A DNA stretch of 64,000 bases, from NCBI RefSeq assembly GCF_003385955.1, contig NZ_QRDW01000002.1, forward strand, positions 124,001 through 188,000, given 5' to 3'. The notes beneath the pieces are model-generated. The model saw nothing but the letters and a program-made list of their open reading frames with translations, did no database searches and was not told the origin of the DNA. The DNA comes from Aestuariispira insulae (GTDB taxonomy: Bacteria; Pseudomonadota; Alphaproteobacteria; UBA8366; Aestuariispiraceae). The first letter of the stretch is position 1, and each line of letters opens with the position of its first letter. A program made the position numbers and the translations under genes. Below, one piece after another: positions 34,590 through 45,163 of the stretch.

Positions 34590-34809
34590 CAGAAGGGTTG
34601 GAAAGAATTTCGCTGACCTGGTTTCAACCGACGGGGCCGGGACTTAACCCTAATTTCACCATTATCCGTCATAAATTCTATCGAGTGCCTCATTTGACTC
34701 CAGCGGAGGTTGGATGACGTCGTGAACCAAACAAGATGGTGCGGGATTGGCGCTTGTCTGCCTGTTTCGCGTAGTCTAGTGGGATCTGGCAAAAGTTTAG
34801 GAGTGGTGT

Positions 34810-37800
34810 TTGAGATCTCTTTCTCCGGATAACTCGGCCGAAGAGGCATCGGATCCGTTGGCCTCTAAGACGGATCGAGCCTTCAGGATAATGGCCGACC
34901 GGTCCAGCGCGGGGATTCTGATCCATCGTGATCTGGTGCCGCTTTATGCCAATCTGTCCTGTGCCCGCTTGCTCGGGTTCGAGGGGCCGGCGGATATCCT
35001 GGCGCTTGGCCATTTGGGGGAATTGCTGTCTGAGGCGGAACAGGCCCGTTTGCGGGCCTATCAGGAGCCGGGGGCGGACAACAATCTTGCCGACGAATAT
35101 TCCATGGAGATCCATGCCTGTGAAGGACAGGTCATACGGCTGAAAAATGCCTCGCACCGTTTTGAGTGGGACGGTGAGCCCGCAGTCTGCACCAGCCTGT
35201 TGAAAGGGGCGGATGTGGGACCGGATCCTGAAGCGCTGGCGGAAAAAGCCGATCTTCTGGAAATGACCATGGAGGCCATGGAAGACGGTATTGCGGTCTT
35301 TGATCATGATGGCCGCCTGATGCATTGGAACGAAGCCTATTTCGAGATGTTTGGATTTCCGGATCGATTCCGGAAAGTGGGCATCGATGGAGATGTTTTT
35401 TTCAAATATGACCTGGAACGCGGGATTTTTCCGGAGCGGGATCTGGAGGCCTATGGCGCCGAGATCACGGCCTGTTTGGAACGCGGGCAGGTCCATCGCG
35501 AGGAAGTGCCTCTGACGGATGGGCGGGTGATCCTGATCCAGCGCAATCCGATGCCGGGTGGCGGGCGGCTGAATATGTTCCGGGACATCACCCATCAATG
35601 CCAGATGGAGCAGGCGCTTAAGCAATCGGAAGAGCGGTTCCGGGATATCGCCGAAGCGACGACCGACTGGTATTGGGAGACTGATGACGAATTGCGCTTT
35701 ACGTTCGTTTCGCGCCGTTTCTTCGAGGTGATGAATGTGGATCCAGCCGATGTGATCGGTCACACCCGTCAGGAATTTGTGACGGAGGAACAGATTGCCG
35801 AAGATCCTAAAAAATGGCTCGGCCATTTTGCCGATCTGGAGGCGCGCCTGCCGTTCCGGGACCTGGATTATGCCATCACAGGCCAGGATGGTGAAATACG
35901 CTATCTGCGGGTCAATGGCATCCCGGTTTTCGAAAATGGCCGGTTTTTGGGCTATCGCGGCGCTGACACGGATATCACCAGTCAGAAAGAGGCGGAGCTG
36001 GTTCTGCAGGAACAAAACAAAGTCATCCAGGTGACCTTTGAAAATATGTCCCAGGGCATCTCCATGATCGATGATGACCTTAACATGCGATTCTGCAACC
36101 GGCGCTTTTTGGAATTACTGGATTTCCCCGAAGAACTGGCGGCCACCGGCACCCCGTTGGAGGCTTTTTTCCGCTATAACGCCGAGCGTGGCGAATATGG
36201 CGAGGGCGATGCCGACGAACAGGTGCGCGAACGCCTGGAATTGGCTGCCAAATTTGATGAGCATAAGTTCGAGCGTATCCGCCCGAATGGAAGGATCCTC
36301 GAGATTGAGGGCCGCGCGGTGAATGGGGTTGGATTTGTCAGCACCTATACCGACATTACCGAGCGACGGTTGGCGGAACAGGGGTTGGAGCGGCAATCAG
36401 GCCTGATCCGTTTCCTGAACCGGATTGCCCGGGTCACCAACAGTGCGCGCAATCTCAGTCAGACCATGGCGGAATGCCTGGAGGAGACCTGCACGTTTTT
36501 CGGCTGGCCGGCGGGGCATGCCTATCTCTGGCCGACGGGGGCAGAGGACCGGCTGGTTTCGGACGGTGTCTGGCATGTGGATGATGAAGAGGCGCGCTGG
36601 CCATTGATGGAAATCACCGTGCGCTCTGAATATCTGCCGGGCCAGGGCATCACCGGTCGGGTGATGGAAAGCCGCCAGGTGGAACATGGCGAGATTGGCC
36701 AGGGATATCTGGGCGCCCGGGAACAGCTGCTGCTTGACGATGGCTTGCGCTATTTGTTCGCGGTGCCTGTGTTGGTTCGCGATAAGGTGACTGCGGTCCT
36801 TGAATTGTTCTGTCCTGAGGTTGAAAACCCGGATGAACAGACCCTTCAAACCTTGCTGGATATGGGCATGCAGCTGGGTCGTGTGGCCGAACGCAAGGAG
36901 GCAGAACGTTCCTTGTGGATTGCCAAGAATAAGGCAACCATCGCCAATGATGCCAAGTCGGTCTTCCTGGCGACCATGAGCCATGAGATTCGAACCCCGA
37001 TGAATGGGGTGATGGCGATCGCGGAAATCCTGGAACAGACGGAGTTGAGCGAGGATCAGCGCCATCTGTGCAGCACCATTCGAAATTCGGCTAACAGCCT
37101 ATTGAACATCATCAACGACATCCTGGATTTTTCCAAGATCGAGGCCGGAAAGCTGGAGCTGGAATATCTTGGTTTCTCGCTTGTCGAGACGGTTGAAAGC
37201 GTGATGGACCTGTTGGCGGCGAGGACAACCGGCAAAAATATCCAGCTCTATGGTTTCGTGGACCCGAACCTGCCGGATCATCTGCGTTCTGACCCGACGA
37301 GACTGCGCCAGGTTCTGCTCAATCTATTGGGCAATGCGGTGAAATTCACTGAAAATGGCTCGGTGACGCTGCAGGTAAATGGCCGGAACGAAGGCGGTGA
37401 CAAGGCGGTTCTTGAGGTTTCGATCACCGATACCGGCATCGGCATGACCCCGGAACAAGTGGATGGCTTATTCCAGCAGTTCAAACAGGCGGACAGCAGC
37501 ACGGCGCGGAAATATGGCGGTACGGGCCTGGGGCTGGCGATATGCAAGCATCTGATCACCATGATGGGGGGCGAAATCGGGGTGGACAGCACGCCGGGTC
37601 AAGGATCGCGTTTCTGGTTTACCCTGCCGGTGGATGTCCTGGAGGAACGCCGGCAGAGCGAGCCGCCTGATTTACGGGGGCTGAATATCCTTCTGATTTC
37701 TCCTTGTGCGCAGGCGGAACCGTTGATCGGCGGCTATCTTACTCATTTTGGCGCGAATGTGACCCAGGTGAATGACCCGGCTGATGCCGGAAACTGGCAT

Positions 37801-38991
37801 GAGGCAGATGAACGTGAGCTACCGGGTTACGACCTTGCGATCATTGATGATCTGATGCCGGAAGCGGATGAAATCGCCGGGCTGATCGAAGCACGAAACG
37901 AGCAATATCCAGAGCGCTTTACCGCCATATTGGGGTTGAGCGGGCTGGAAGGCGTCGGTGAACAAGAGGATGCGCTACGCAAGGTCAAGAAGCCCTGTCA
38001 CCGGGAAGCCTTGGTGATGGCGGCGGCTGCGGCGACCGGACGTATCCGGGAAGAGGATATCCCAATCCGGGAAGGAAAGGCGCGGGAACGCTATCAGGCA
38101 CCAAGCGTGGAAGAGGCACTGGAGGCGGGCTGCCTGATCCTGGTGGCGGAAGACAATATCACCAACCAGGTGGTGATCCAGCGGCAGATGGCGCAGCTGG
38201 GTTTTGCCATTGAAGTGGTTTCAGGCGGCAAGGAAGCACTGGAGCGGATCATAACTGATCCCCGCTATGGCATGCTGTTTACCGACTGCCATATGCCGGA
38301 TATGGACGGATTTGCGCTGACCCGGGAAATCCGTCATCTGGAGGAAAGCGGCAGCCTGCGCCGAAAGGGTGGCGAGGCGCTTCCGGTGGTGGCGTTAACT
38401 GCAGATGCGCTGAAAGACTCCGAAGAAGCCTGTTTCAAGGCCGGCATGAGCGATTTCATGACCAAACCGACAGACTTGGTCAGCCTGGAAAAGCGGGTGC
38501 GCCAATGGTTGCCAAAAGCGGTGGAGATGCGAGTTGCCGACGGTGAGGCTCCAGTGGGACCGGCATTGGCGGCGGGCGTTGTGGAAACCGGGGGCGACGG
38601 TTTCTCCAGGCCATCGGAAACCGCAAAAAATGAAGGCGAGCCTGCCCTGTTTGATTTCAGCAGCCTGACAGCGGCCTTTGGCGCGATCGACGATACCGCC
38701 ATCAGCTTTCTGGATGATTTTGTCTTTACCATGCGTGATCAATTGGCCGGACTGCGAGACGCTTCTGCCAGGCAGGACCGCAGGGGTTTGTTTACTGCCG
38801 CGCACGCGATCAAGGGGGCGTCATCTTCCGTTGGTGCCTTCCGCCTGGCGGCGCAGGCGGCCAAAGTGGAGGATTTGTCCAAAGCGGCCGGGTTTGATGA
38901 GATTGAAGAAATGATCGATCTGCTGGAAGATACTTTGGAGGAAACCGATGCGGCGATCCCGGATCAGGGACAGGGGGCAAATGCCAGCTGA
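34810..38991 (+). CDS. Large hybrid sensor histidine kinase (PAS x4, GAF, HisKA, HATPase, REC x2, HPt)
   Basis: 1393 residues with a TTG start at 34810 and AGGAG seven bases upstream. Approximate order: four PAS domains (18-125, 148-265, 278-395, 402-515; the second and fourth of the PAS_7 type), GAF (532-694), HisKA with H725 in [10 protein letters not shown], HATPase (about 820-945, 'GTGLGLAI'), a divergent receiver (about 957-1085, acidic '[13 protein letters not shown]'), a classical receiver with D1159 in [10 protein letters not shown] and an HPt domain with H1332 in [10 protein letters not shown]. No membrane span is visible, so the sensor is cytoplasmic. It contains a complete phosphorelay except for the final response regulator, which is not next to it. 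Confidence 0.92.
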   Translation: MRSLSPDNSAEEASDPLASKTDRAFRIMADRSSAGILIHRDLVPLYANLSCARLLGFEGPADILALGHLGELLSEAEQARLRAYQEPGADNNLADEYSMEIHACEGQVIRLKNASHRFEWDGEPAVCTSLLKGADVGPDPEALAEKADLLEMTMEAMEDGIAVFDHDGRLMHWNEAYFEMFGFPDRFRKVGIDGDVFFKYDLERGIFPERDLEAYGAEITACLERGQVHREEVPLTDGRVILIQRNPMPGGGRLNMFRDITHQCQMEQALKQSEERFRDIAEATTDWYWETDDELRFTFVSRRFFEVMNVDPADVIGHTRQEFVTEEQIAEDPKKWLGHFADLEARLPFRDLDYAITGQDGEIRYLRVNGIPVFENGRFLGYRGADTDITSQKEAELVLQEQNKVIQVTFENMSQGISMIDDDLNMRFCNRRFLELLDFPEELAATGTPLEAFFRYNAERGEYGEGDADEQVRERLELAAKFDEHKFERIRPNGRILEIEGRAVNGVGFVSTYTDITERRLAEQGLERQSGLIRFLNRIARVTNSARNLSQTMAECLEETCTFFGWPAGHAYLWPTGAEDRLVSDGVWHVDDEEARWPLMEITVRSEYLPGQGITGRVMESRQVEHGEIGQGYLGAREQLLLDDGLRYLFAVPVLVRDKVTAVLELFCPEVENPDEQTLQTLLDMGMQLGRVAERKEAERSLWIAKNKATIANDAKSVFLATMSHEIRTPMNGVMAIAEILEQTELSEDQRHLCSTIRNSANSLLNIINDILDFSKIEAGKLELEYLGFSLVETVESVMDLLAARTTGKNIQLYGFVDPNLPDHLRSDPTRLRQVLLNLLGNAVKFTENGSVTLQVNGRNEGGDKAVLEVSITDTGIGMTPEQVDGLFQQFKQADSSTARKYGGTGLGLAICKHLITMMGGEIGVDSTPGQGSRFWFTLPVDVLEERRQSEPPDLRGLNILLISPCAQAEPLIGGYLTHFGANVTQVNDPADAGNWHEADERELPGYDLAIIDDLMPEADEIAGLIEARNEQYPERFTAILGLSGLEGVGEQEDALRKVKKPCHREALVMAAAAATGRIREEDIPIREGKARERYQAPSVEEALEAGCLILVAEDNITNQVVIQRQMAQLGFAIEVVSGGKEALERIITDPRYGMLFTDCHMPDMDGFALTREIRHLEESGSLRRKGGEALPVVALTADALKDSEEACFKAGMSDFMTKPTDLVSLEKRVRQWLPKAVEMRVADGEAPVGPALAAGVVETGGDGFSRPSETAKNEGEPALFDFSSLTAAFGAIDDTAISFLDDFVFTMRDQLAGLRDASARQDRRGLFTAAHAIKGASSSVGAFRLAAQAAKVEDLSKAAGFDEIEEMIDLLEDTLEETDAAIPDQGQGANAS

Positions 38992-39020
38992 ACGATATGT
39001 CGGTGCAAGCGATCGGTTTG

Positions 39021-39893
39021 TCAGGGGGCAGCCTTGCAGGGGCGCTTGTTCCAATTCTCCAGATATTTGGTAACAATCTGCTCCCGGACCCCGTCCCGAT
39101 TCAGACGGGAGAGGGCATTTGATACATGCTGGGCCGTTTCGGCCGGGGTTGGCAAGCTCATCACCAGCCAGAGCGGCCGAGCAAGTTCAGTGATGGGCAG
39201 GACCGGTTCCAACTGATCCCCATCCAAACCCATGCTGCAAACAGAAGAACGGGCAATGAATCCAGTGAGCGGGATCATATCAAGACGCCTGGCAAACAGC
39301 ATCTTCACCCCCTGATGATAATCGGTATAGGTAACAATGTTGTTGGTTGAGGCAAGATCCAGGCTTTCCATCAATCGCTGAAGGCTCGAACCGGATTGCA
39401 GGCCAATTCGATGATGGCCGTTTCTGAGGTCGGACAGACGGGAGACGGTGATGGCTGGATGGGATTTCAATTTAAAGAAAAACTGGCCGTAGGGCGAAAC
39501 TTCTCCGATCCAATGAAACCAGGATTCACGTTCGGCCGTCCGTGAAACGGAGAAAAAAAGCACATTCGGTTTGGTTTTGGCGATCTCCATGGCGCGCTTC
39601 CAGGGCAGGAACTCGACGGGCAGAAAACGGATCGGGCTGTCTTGCTCTAGAATGCGGGCCATTTGGTGGAGTGTTTCAACCACATACCCGCGGGCCCGGC
39701 CGTCTTGCGGATATTGCAATGGAGCAAAGCTCTGGGTCACCAACCGGATTTCGAGAGATTTGCCGTCACGCTCTTCCGCATGTGCTATAAAAACAGGCAT
39801 GAGCATTGAAAAAAACAAGGTCGCCAAGGAAACGACCAAATGGTGGCGGGCGCCAATCCAACAGTCCAAATATGCATTAAAGATATAGCGCAA
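39021..39893 (-). CDS. Orphan periplasmic solute-binding protein, family 3 (first of four)
   Basis: 290 residues with a TTG start at 39893; no better ATG precedes the signal peptide, which ends near 'FIAHA' (about 38). The mature part has 'GYVVETLHQMARILEQ', the shared 'LPWKRAMEIAK' element and 'RIGLQSGSSLQRLME'. Some Cys residues in the second half. It is convergent to the sensor kinase, 29 bases away. No permease gene is nearby. The ligand is unknown. Confidence 0.75.
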   Translation of the reverse strand: MRYIFNAYLDCWIGARHHLVVSLATLFFSMLMPVFIAHAEERDGKSLEIRLVTQSFAPLQYPQDGRARGYVVETLHQMARILEQDSPIRFLPVEFLPWKRAMEIAKTKPNVLFFSVSRTAERESWFHWIGEVSPYGQFFFKLKSHPAITVSRLSDLRNGHHRIGLQSGSSLQRLMESLDLASTNNIVTYTDYHQGVKMLFARRLDMIPLTGFIARSSVCSMGLDGDQLEPVLPITELARPLWLVMSLPTPAETAQHVSNALSRLNRDGVREQIVTKYLENWNKRPCKAAP

Positions 39894-40308
39894 TAAAACA
39901 GCCCCCCCCCACAGGTATTTTGCCGCCGATCCGGCTAGGCCCCTATAACCCCCACCGATCCATGGATTAGGGTGACGAGCAGGCGGGCGCTATCGTAACA
40001 AGCCGATCCAACATCCTATCTGCCGGATGGTAATCTCGGTCGATCATCGGAAGTTGATGATTTCGCAGGTCCCAAATTCACCTCTCTAGAATATGCCTAA
40101 TCCCATTGTAGGGAAACGATTATTTCGGTTGGTGGGTAAACCTTGCCGGTCCTGTTTAAACGGTGGCGTGGCGGTATCGAGCACGCTGATGACTAGAAAG
40201 CTTCTCTTCCCGGCTTCATAAATTTCGTCAGCCATGTATAATCTTGCCAAAGAAACATTCATGGGTAAGGGGAACAACGGGCGGATCCGGAAGGAAAGTT
40301 ACGCTGCC
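39894..40308. other. Gap between divergent binding-protein genes
   Basis: About 415 bases. It begins with a run of nine C (39902-39910) and contains no recognisable gene or RNA. It must hold the two divergent promoters. Confidence 0.4.
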
Positions 40309-41043
40309 ATGAAATATTTTGCTGCCCTGTTGAGCCTGTTGCTGATGCCCATGGCGGTATTGGCGGAAGAGCTGATGGTCGTGACGGAAGAGTTTCCGCC
40401 ATACAATTATCAGGATCATGGTGTTGCCAAAGGACTGTCGACCGAGATGGTTCAAGCTGTCTTGGATGAGGCGGGTTTATCAGCCGAGTTTAACTTCATG
40501 CCCTGGGCCAGAGCCTATAAGACAGCGGAAATCCGCAAAAATACGCTGATTTTCTCCATTGCCCGCATTCCTGAGCGTGAGGATTCGTTTATCTGGGTTG
40601 GTGAAATCGCGCCCTATCGCACATCGCTCTATAAATTGCGCGAGGCTGATCATGTTCAGATCGGTTCGCTTGAAGAGGCGGCCCGGCACCGGGTCGGGGT
40701 GTCCATCGAAGATGTGATCTACACCTATCTCAAGCGGGTCGGGTTCGAGCAACTGGAACTGGTGGGCAGCGATACCGGGAACATCCGTAAGCTGGCGGGC
40801 AAAAGGATCGATGTGATTGCCTATGACGAAGCCTCTTTCGGGCATGTGGTGCGCGAATTGGGGTTGGATATCAATCAGTTCGAACGGGCGTTGCGGTTGG
40901 ATGAGCTATCAGGATCCCTTTACATGGCAATGAATAGTCAATCGGATCCGGATTTGGCCGACCGGTTGAAAGATGCGCTGGTCAGGGTTCATGAAAAAGG
41001 GATCTATGAAGAGATCCAGTCCCGTTATCTGCTGTTGAACTGA
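40309..41043 (+). CDS. Orphan periplasmic solute-binding protein, family 3 (second of four)
   Basis: 244 residues from ATG 40309; the signal peptide 'MKYFAALLSLLLMPMAVLA' ends at about 19. The binding fold shows 'VVTEEFPPYNYQDHGVAKG' in parts, 'FMPWARAYKTAE' and 'RVGVSIEDVIYTYL'. An upstream ATG at 40234 would give a non-signal leader. AGGAAAG is eleven bases upstream. The 'FPPYNY' entry is typical of amino-acid-type proteins. No ABC genes adjoin it. Confidence 0.8.
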   Translation: MKYFAALLSLLLMPMAVLAEELMVVTEEFPPYNYQDHGVAKGLSTEMVQAVLDEAGLSAEFNFMPWARAYKTAEIRKNTLIFSIARIPEREDSFIWVGEIAPYRTSLYKLREADHVQIGSLEEAARHRVGVSIEDVIYTYLKRVGFEQLELVGSDTGNIRKLAGKRIDVIAYDEASFGHVVRELGLDINQFERALRLDELSGSLYMAMNSQSDPDLADRLKDALVRVHEKGIYEEIQSRYLLLN

Positions 41044-41057
41044 GCCTGGATATTGGT

Positions 41058-41852
41058 TCAGTCCATTTCATCGCAAGGCCAAAACGGCATATTGTGTTTT
41101 TCCATGATAGCGGCGAAGTTGCCGTCTTCCCGGTTTTTCCGGATGATGGCGCGGAATTTTTCGATCTGGTCTTGCAGATTTGATTGGCGCGACAGGGTGA
41201 CCTCGACCCGATATAAGGCATGTACAACCGGCTCGCCGAGCTTGTCACGCCAGTTGCCCGGATAGCGTTCCGGCGTGCCGGTGGACCGCAACAATCTTGC
41301 GTAATGCCCGGAATGGACAACGGCCAGATCAATGCGATCCCTGGCCAGCAGTCGCAATACGGTCACGGTATCCTGGACGGGAAGCTTTTCAAAGCGGTTA
41401 TCGTCTCGGGTGGCGCGGTCGAAAACGGCGTTTTTGAGAAAACCGACCCGCAAGCCAGCCAGGGAATCCAGGTTGCTGACTTTTATTCCCTGCCGGGGAA
41501 TGAAAAGATCGGCCAGACAGCCCATGAGCCCCAGATAGTGGAGCTTGGGTTCCAGCGATGAGAGATGGAAAAAATAGGCTATGTCATATTGATTGGTGCC
41601 GACACCGGCCATGATCCGCGGCCAGTTGCTGACCTCCAACTGGAACGGTTGGCCGTAATCCTGCTCGAGAAGCCGTGTGAAATCGACCAAGGTGCCCTGC
41701 AAATCCCCGGCTTGATCCCGATAGGCTTCGGGAAAAGCCTCCCAAACCACGACACGCGGTGCCTCCCCGGCTTTGGTTTGATGGGGAAAAGGCAGCCAAA
41801 CAGCCAGCAGCCATGCGGCAAAAAGACCGGATCTGTAGGTGTTTATTTTCAT
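41058..41852 (-). CDS. Orphan periplasmic solute-binding protein, family 3-like (third of four)
   Basis: 264 residues with a signal peptide ending near 'HQTKA' (28). 'VVVWEAFPEAYRDQAGDLQG' in parts opens the mature fold. The PWxRA element is replaced by 'NWPRIMAGVGTNQYD', so this paralogue is the most divergent of the set. 'LAGLRVGFLKNAVF' marks the hinge region. The C-terminus 'NMPFWPCDEMD' has an extra Cys. It is convergent to the previous gene, 14 bases away. Confidence 0.72.
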   Translation of the reverse strand: MKINTYRSGLFAAWLLAVWLPFPHQTKAGEAPRVVVWEAFPEAYRDQAGDLQGTLVDFTRLLEQDYGQPFQLEVSNWPRIMAGVGTNQYDIAYFFHLSSLEPKLHYLGLMGCLADLFIPRQGIKVSNLDSLAGLRVGFLKNAVFDRATRDDNRFEKLPVQDTVTVLRLLARDRIDLAVVHSGHYARLLRSTGTPERYPGNWRDKLGEPVVHALYRVEVTLSRQSNLQDQIEKFRAIIRKNREDGNFAAIMEKHNMPFWPCDEMD

Positions 41853-42052
41853 GACGGCCTCAAGGATCTGATGCTTTGGACAGAATCGAGAGATTGTAAA
41901 CCATCAGGAATAAAGAAAATCTTAGCATTGCCCCTTGTCTTCGGCAAAAATGAAGGCTGTCTAAGTTATTGTAGTGTGGCGGTTTTTCACCAAGCATTAA
42001 GATTTATAACCTATCATGCGATTTCTATCTTCTATGATCGGGGCTGGATTTC

Positions 42053-42844
42053 ATGAGATTGGGGCAGCATTCCCAGACGATATTGAGCAGGGGATTATTG
42101 ACCGCTCTGGCCATCTTGTTTTCCGTGGCGGCGCAGGCCGCCATGTGTGAACGTGCCTACACGATCCGGGTCACCAAGAATTTCCCGCCATATTACATGA
42201 CCGACGAGTCCGGGACGCATAGCGGACTGGAAGTGCAGTTTGCGCGCATGGTCATGAAGGCGGCTGGCTGTGAATTCCGTTTGGTTATCCGGCCTTGGCG
42301 ACGGGCCCTGTTGCAGTTGGAAATGGGAGATCTCGATATTTTGGGCGTTGCGTCCAGAACCCCGGAACGGGAAGTCTATTCTCATTTCTCAACCCCCTAT
42401 CGGCGCGAGGTGGTCGGTTTGGCGGTGCGCCGCATGGATCTGAATCGTGAGATCAAATCACTGGAGGATCTGGCACGGATGAATCTATCCGCGGTTTATC
42501 TGCGCGGGGCCTATCACGGGCCTAACTTTGCTAATTTTGAAAAGACCGAGGCCCATGACAAGGCCTTTCGTCCGGTGACAACGGTGTTTGATTCTGTGAT
42601 CGCCCTGCAAAAGGAGCGGATCGACGCGATCCTGACCGATATGATCGCCATGTCGATTTATTTTGATGATCAGGGATTGGACGATGTTCTGGCGGTGCAT
42701 GATTATGTGGAATATGAAAATAACGTGCATTTCATGTTGAGCCGGAAATCAGTATCGGATGGAGAGGTTCACATGATCAATGCGGCTATTCAGCAGGTGC
42801 TGGCCAATCCTGAAAATCCGTTCGCGCGCTGGCTGCCGAAATAA
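42053..42844 (+). CDS. Orphan periplasmic solute-binding protein, family 3 (fourth of four)
   Basis: 263 residues with a signal peptide ending near 'VAAQAA' (30) and a Cys just after. 'VTKNFPPYYMTDESGTHSG' in parts, 'RPWRRALLQLE' and 'YFDDQGLDDVLAVHDYV' in parts follow. It keeps the PWxRA element. It lies 139 bases before cpdB on the same strand, too far to claim an operon. Ligand unknown. Confidence 0.78.
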   Translation: MRLGQHSQTILSRGLLTALAILFSVAAQAAMCERAYTIRVTKNFPPYYMTDESGTHSGLEVQFARMVMKAAGCEFRLVIRPWRRALLQLEMGDLDILGVASRTPEREVYSHFSTPYRREVVGLAVRRMDLNREIKSLEDLARMNLSAVYLRGAYHGPNFANFEKTEAHDKAFRPVTTVFDSVIALQKERIDAILTDMIAMSIYFDDQGLDDVLAVHDYVEYENNVHFMLSRKSVSDGEVHMINAAIQQVLANPENPFARWLPK

Positions 42845-42983
42845 AAATTTCAAATATTTCCCCAAATTGTAACCGTGGCGGGCTATGCTCGGACGATTCC
42901 TGACGAAAGGGACAGGAATGCCTGAACGGGCAGATGGTTGAACTGGCGGGGGCAAATGTTCGCCGCATGATTGGGGAAGATCT

Positions 42984-44939
42984 ATGAGAAAAACGCTGGG
43001 TAAGGGACTTGCGGCGGGGACCGCGCTTTGGGCGTTGGCTGCGGCAGGTGCCGCCTGGGCCGATCCGACGGTGGAATTGCGGATCCTGGAAACGACCGAC
43101 ATCCATGTCCATCTGGTGGATTATGATTATTACCGGGACGCTCCATCGGATACGGTGGGGCTGGCCAAGGTGGCGAGCCTGTTGAAGCAGGCACGTGCCG
43201 AAGTCCAAAACAGCCTGCTGTTTGACAATGGTGACCTGATCCAGGGCAATCCGCTGGGTGATTACATGGCCAAGCGCAAAGGCTTGAAGGATGGCGAGGT
43301 GCATCCGGTTTACAAGGCGATGAACCTGTTGGGCTATGATGCGGCCAATATCGGCAATCATGAATTTAACTATGGCCTGGATTTCCTGGAGAAATCGCTG
43401 AAGGGTGCGGATTTTCCCTATGTCAGTGCCAATGTGATGGTTGATGACGGCGACGATGATGCCAGCAATGACAAACCCTATTTCACCCCCTATCTGATCC
43501 TGGACCGGCAGGTCAGCGATACCGATGGCAATAAACATGATCTTAAAGTGGGGGTGATCGGCTTCACCCCGCCTCAGATCATGCAGTGGGACAAGGCAAA
43601 CCTGGAAGGCCGGGTTGTGGCCCATGACATTATCGAGACCGCCAAACGCTATGTGCCGGAGATGAAGGCAAAAGGGGCCGATATTGTGATCGCGATTCCG
43701 CATTCCGGTCTCTCCACGGTTAAACGTGAAGGCATGGAGGAGAATGTGACCTCTTATTTGGCCACGGTGGACGGGATCGACGCGATCCTGTTCGGCCATG
43801 CCCATACAGTTTTTCCATCCGACAAATATGAGGGGTTCCCCGGTGCGGATCTGGAAAAAGGCACGTTGAACGGTGTGGCCGCGGTCATGCCCGGTTTCTG
43901 GGGCAGCCATCTGGGCCTGATCGATCTGACCCTGGTGAAAGAGGGCGAGGGCTGGACTGTGGCCGACAGCCAAAGTGCGGTGCGGGCCATTTACAAGCGT
44001 GACGGCCGCAAGAAGGTCCCGCTGGTGGAAGCTGATCCGGCTGTTGTTCGGGCGGTGAAGGCAGAGCATGACGCGACCATCGATTATATGCGCGAAGCTG
44101 TTGGTCAGAGTTCTGCCCCGATCAACAGTTTCTTTGCGTTGGTGGCGGATGATCCCTCGATCCAGATCGTGACCAATGCGCAGAAATGGTATCTGGAAAA
44201 GATCCTGGAAGGCACCGAATTTAACGGTCTGCCAATCCTCTCCGCCGGTGCGCCGTTCAAGGCCGGTGGCCGGGGCGGACCGGACTATTTCACCGATATC
44301 CCCAAAGGCGAGATCGCGCTGAAAAACGTGGCGGACCTCTATATCTATCCCAATACCCTGCGCGCGGTCCTGCTGGATGGGGCCCAGGTACGGGAATGGC
44401 TGGAAATGTCGGCGGGCCAGTTCAATATGATCGATCCGGCAAAAGGCGGCGATCAGGCGCTGATCAACACGGATTTCCCAACCTATAATTTCGATGTGAT
44501 CGATGGGGTCGGCTATCAGGTCGATGTGACCAAGCCCGCGCGTTATAACAAAGAAGGCCAGATCGTGGCCCCTGACAGCCATCGGATCGTCAATCTGACC
44601 TATCAGGGCAAGCCGATTGACGAGACGCAAAAATTTATTGTCGCCACCAATAATTACCGCGCCGGGGGCGGCGGCAAGTTTCCGGGGCTGGATGGATCGA
44701 CCGTCATTCTGGAAGCGCCGGACGAGAACCGCACGGTACTGGCCAATTACATCCTGGATTTGAAACAGGTGGACCCGGCGGCGGATGGCAACTGGTCCTT
44801 TGCCCCGATCAAGGGGGATGTGAATGTGACCTTCACCTCAAGCCCGAAAGCGGCCCAGTGGGCCGGCAAGGAAAAGGGTTTTGTGGAGGATGGCCTGACG
44901 GAAGACGGCTTTGCAAAATTCAAACTGATCTTCGAATAA
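42984..44939 (+). CDS. cpdB: Bifunctional 2',3'-cyclic-nucleotide 2'-phosphodiesterase/3'-nucleotidase CpdB
   Basis: 651 residues, family length. A signal peptide ends at 'AAWA' (26). The metallophosphatase domain has 'ETTDIHVHL', 'GNHEFNYG' and 'GHAHTVFPS', which carry the metal ligands; the C-terminal 5'-nucleotidase domain has 'ADLYIYPNTL' and 'NNYRAGGGGKFPG'. It acts in the periplasm on cyclic and 3'-nucleotides and releases nucleosides and phosphate. The start has GGGGAAG upstream. A strong terminator follows. Confidence 0.95.
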   Translation: MRKTLGKGLAAGTALWALAAAGAAWADPTVELRILETTDIHVHLVDYDYYRDAPSDTVGLAKVASLLKQARAEVQNSLLFDNGDLIQGNPLGDYMAKRKGLKDGEVHPVYKAMNLLGYDAANIGNHEFNYGLDFLEKSLKGADFPYVSANVMVDDGDDDASNDKPYFTPYLILDRQVSDTDGNKHDLKVGVIGFTPPQIMQWDKANLEGRVVAHDIIETAKRYVPEMKAKGADIVIAIPHSGLSTVKREGMEENVTSYLATVDGIDAILFGHAHTVFPSDKYEGFPGADLEKGTLNGVAAVMPGFWGSHLGLIDLTLVKEGEGWTVADSQSAVRAIYKRDGRKKVPLVEADPAVVRAVKAEHDATIDYMREAVGQSSAPINSFFALVADDPSIQIVTNAQKWYLEKILEGTEFNGLPILSAGAPFKAGGRGGPDYFTDIPKGEIALKNVADLYIYPNTLRAVLLDGAQVREWLEMSAGQFNMIDPAKGGDQALINTDFPTYNFDVIDGVGYQVDVTKPARYNKEGQIVAPDSHRIVNLTYQGKPIDETQKFIVATNNYRAGGGGKFPGLDGSTVILEAPDENRTVLANYILDLKQVDPAADGNWSFAPIKGDVNVTFTSSPKAAQWAGKEKGFVEDGLTEDGFAKFKLIFE

Positions 44940-44970
44940 CATGATCAGGTCAGATGATGCTTTAGGGTTA

Positions 44971-44999
44971 GGCGGGGCATGTGCCCCGCCTTTTCTTTT
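44971..44999 (+). terminator. Terminator of cpdB
   Basis: GGCGGGGC and GCCCCGCC pair perfectly around ATGT (44971-44990), followed by TTTTCTTTT. Confidence 0.92.
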
Positions 45000-45050
45000 G
45001 AGATGATCCGGCAGGGCCTGGGAGGATATTCTCCAAAATCTGAAATATTA

Positions 45051-45150
45051 CGGTTTTCCGTATTTTTTGACTTTATACGAAAAAACGAATAAAAAGTTTT
45101 TATTCGGATAACCGTAAATATTCGGATAACCGGAAAAAAACGGATAACCG
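45051..45150 (+). promoter_or_regulatory. Operator array upstream of hipBA
   Basis: CGGATAACCG occurs three times, at 45105-45114, 45123-45132 and 45141-45150, exactly 18 bases apart. A related CGGTTTTCCG lies at 45051-45060, 54 (three times 18) bases before the first. All are CGG-N4-CCG and the repeats contain GGATA, the half-site known for HipB in E. coli. A possible promoter (TTGACT at 45067, then TAAAAA at 45090) lies just upstream of the repeats. Confidence 0.7.
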
Positions 45151-45163
45151 GAAAAATCGTGAA

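Noticed and set aside
34690-36015. 441-residue open frame on the minus strand
   Set aside because: Shadow of the PAS domains of the sensor kinase.
39902-39910. Run of nine C
   Set aside because: A lone homopolymer between genes; could be a sequencing artefact or phase-variable tract but no coding frame spans it.
42786-44630. 614-residue open frame on the minus strand
   Set aside because: It lies wholly opposite cpdB, which has signal peptide, catalytic motifs and family length; the antisense frame has none and reflects codon bias.
45061-45150. E. coli-style hip operators (inverted TATCC-N8-GGATA)
   Set aside because: Only GGATA-containing direct repeats are present; the inverted partner is missing, so I describe a different array instead.
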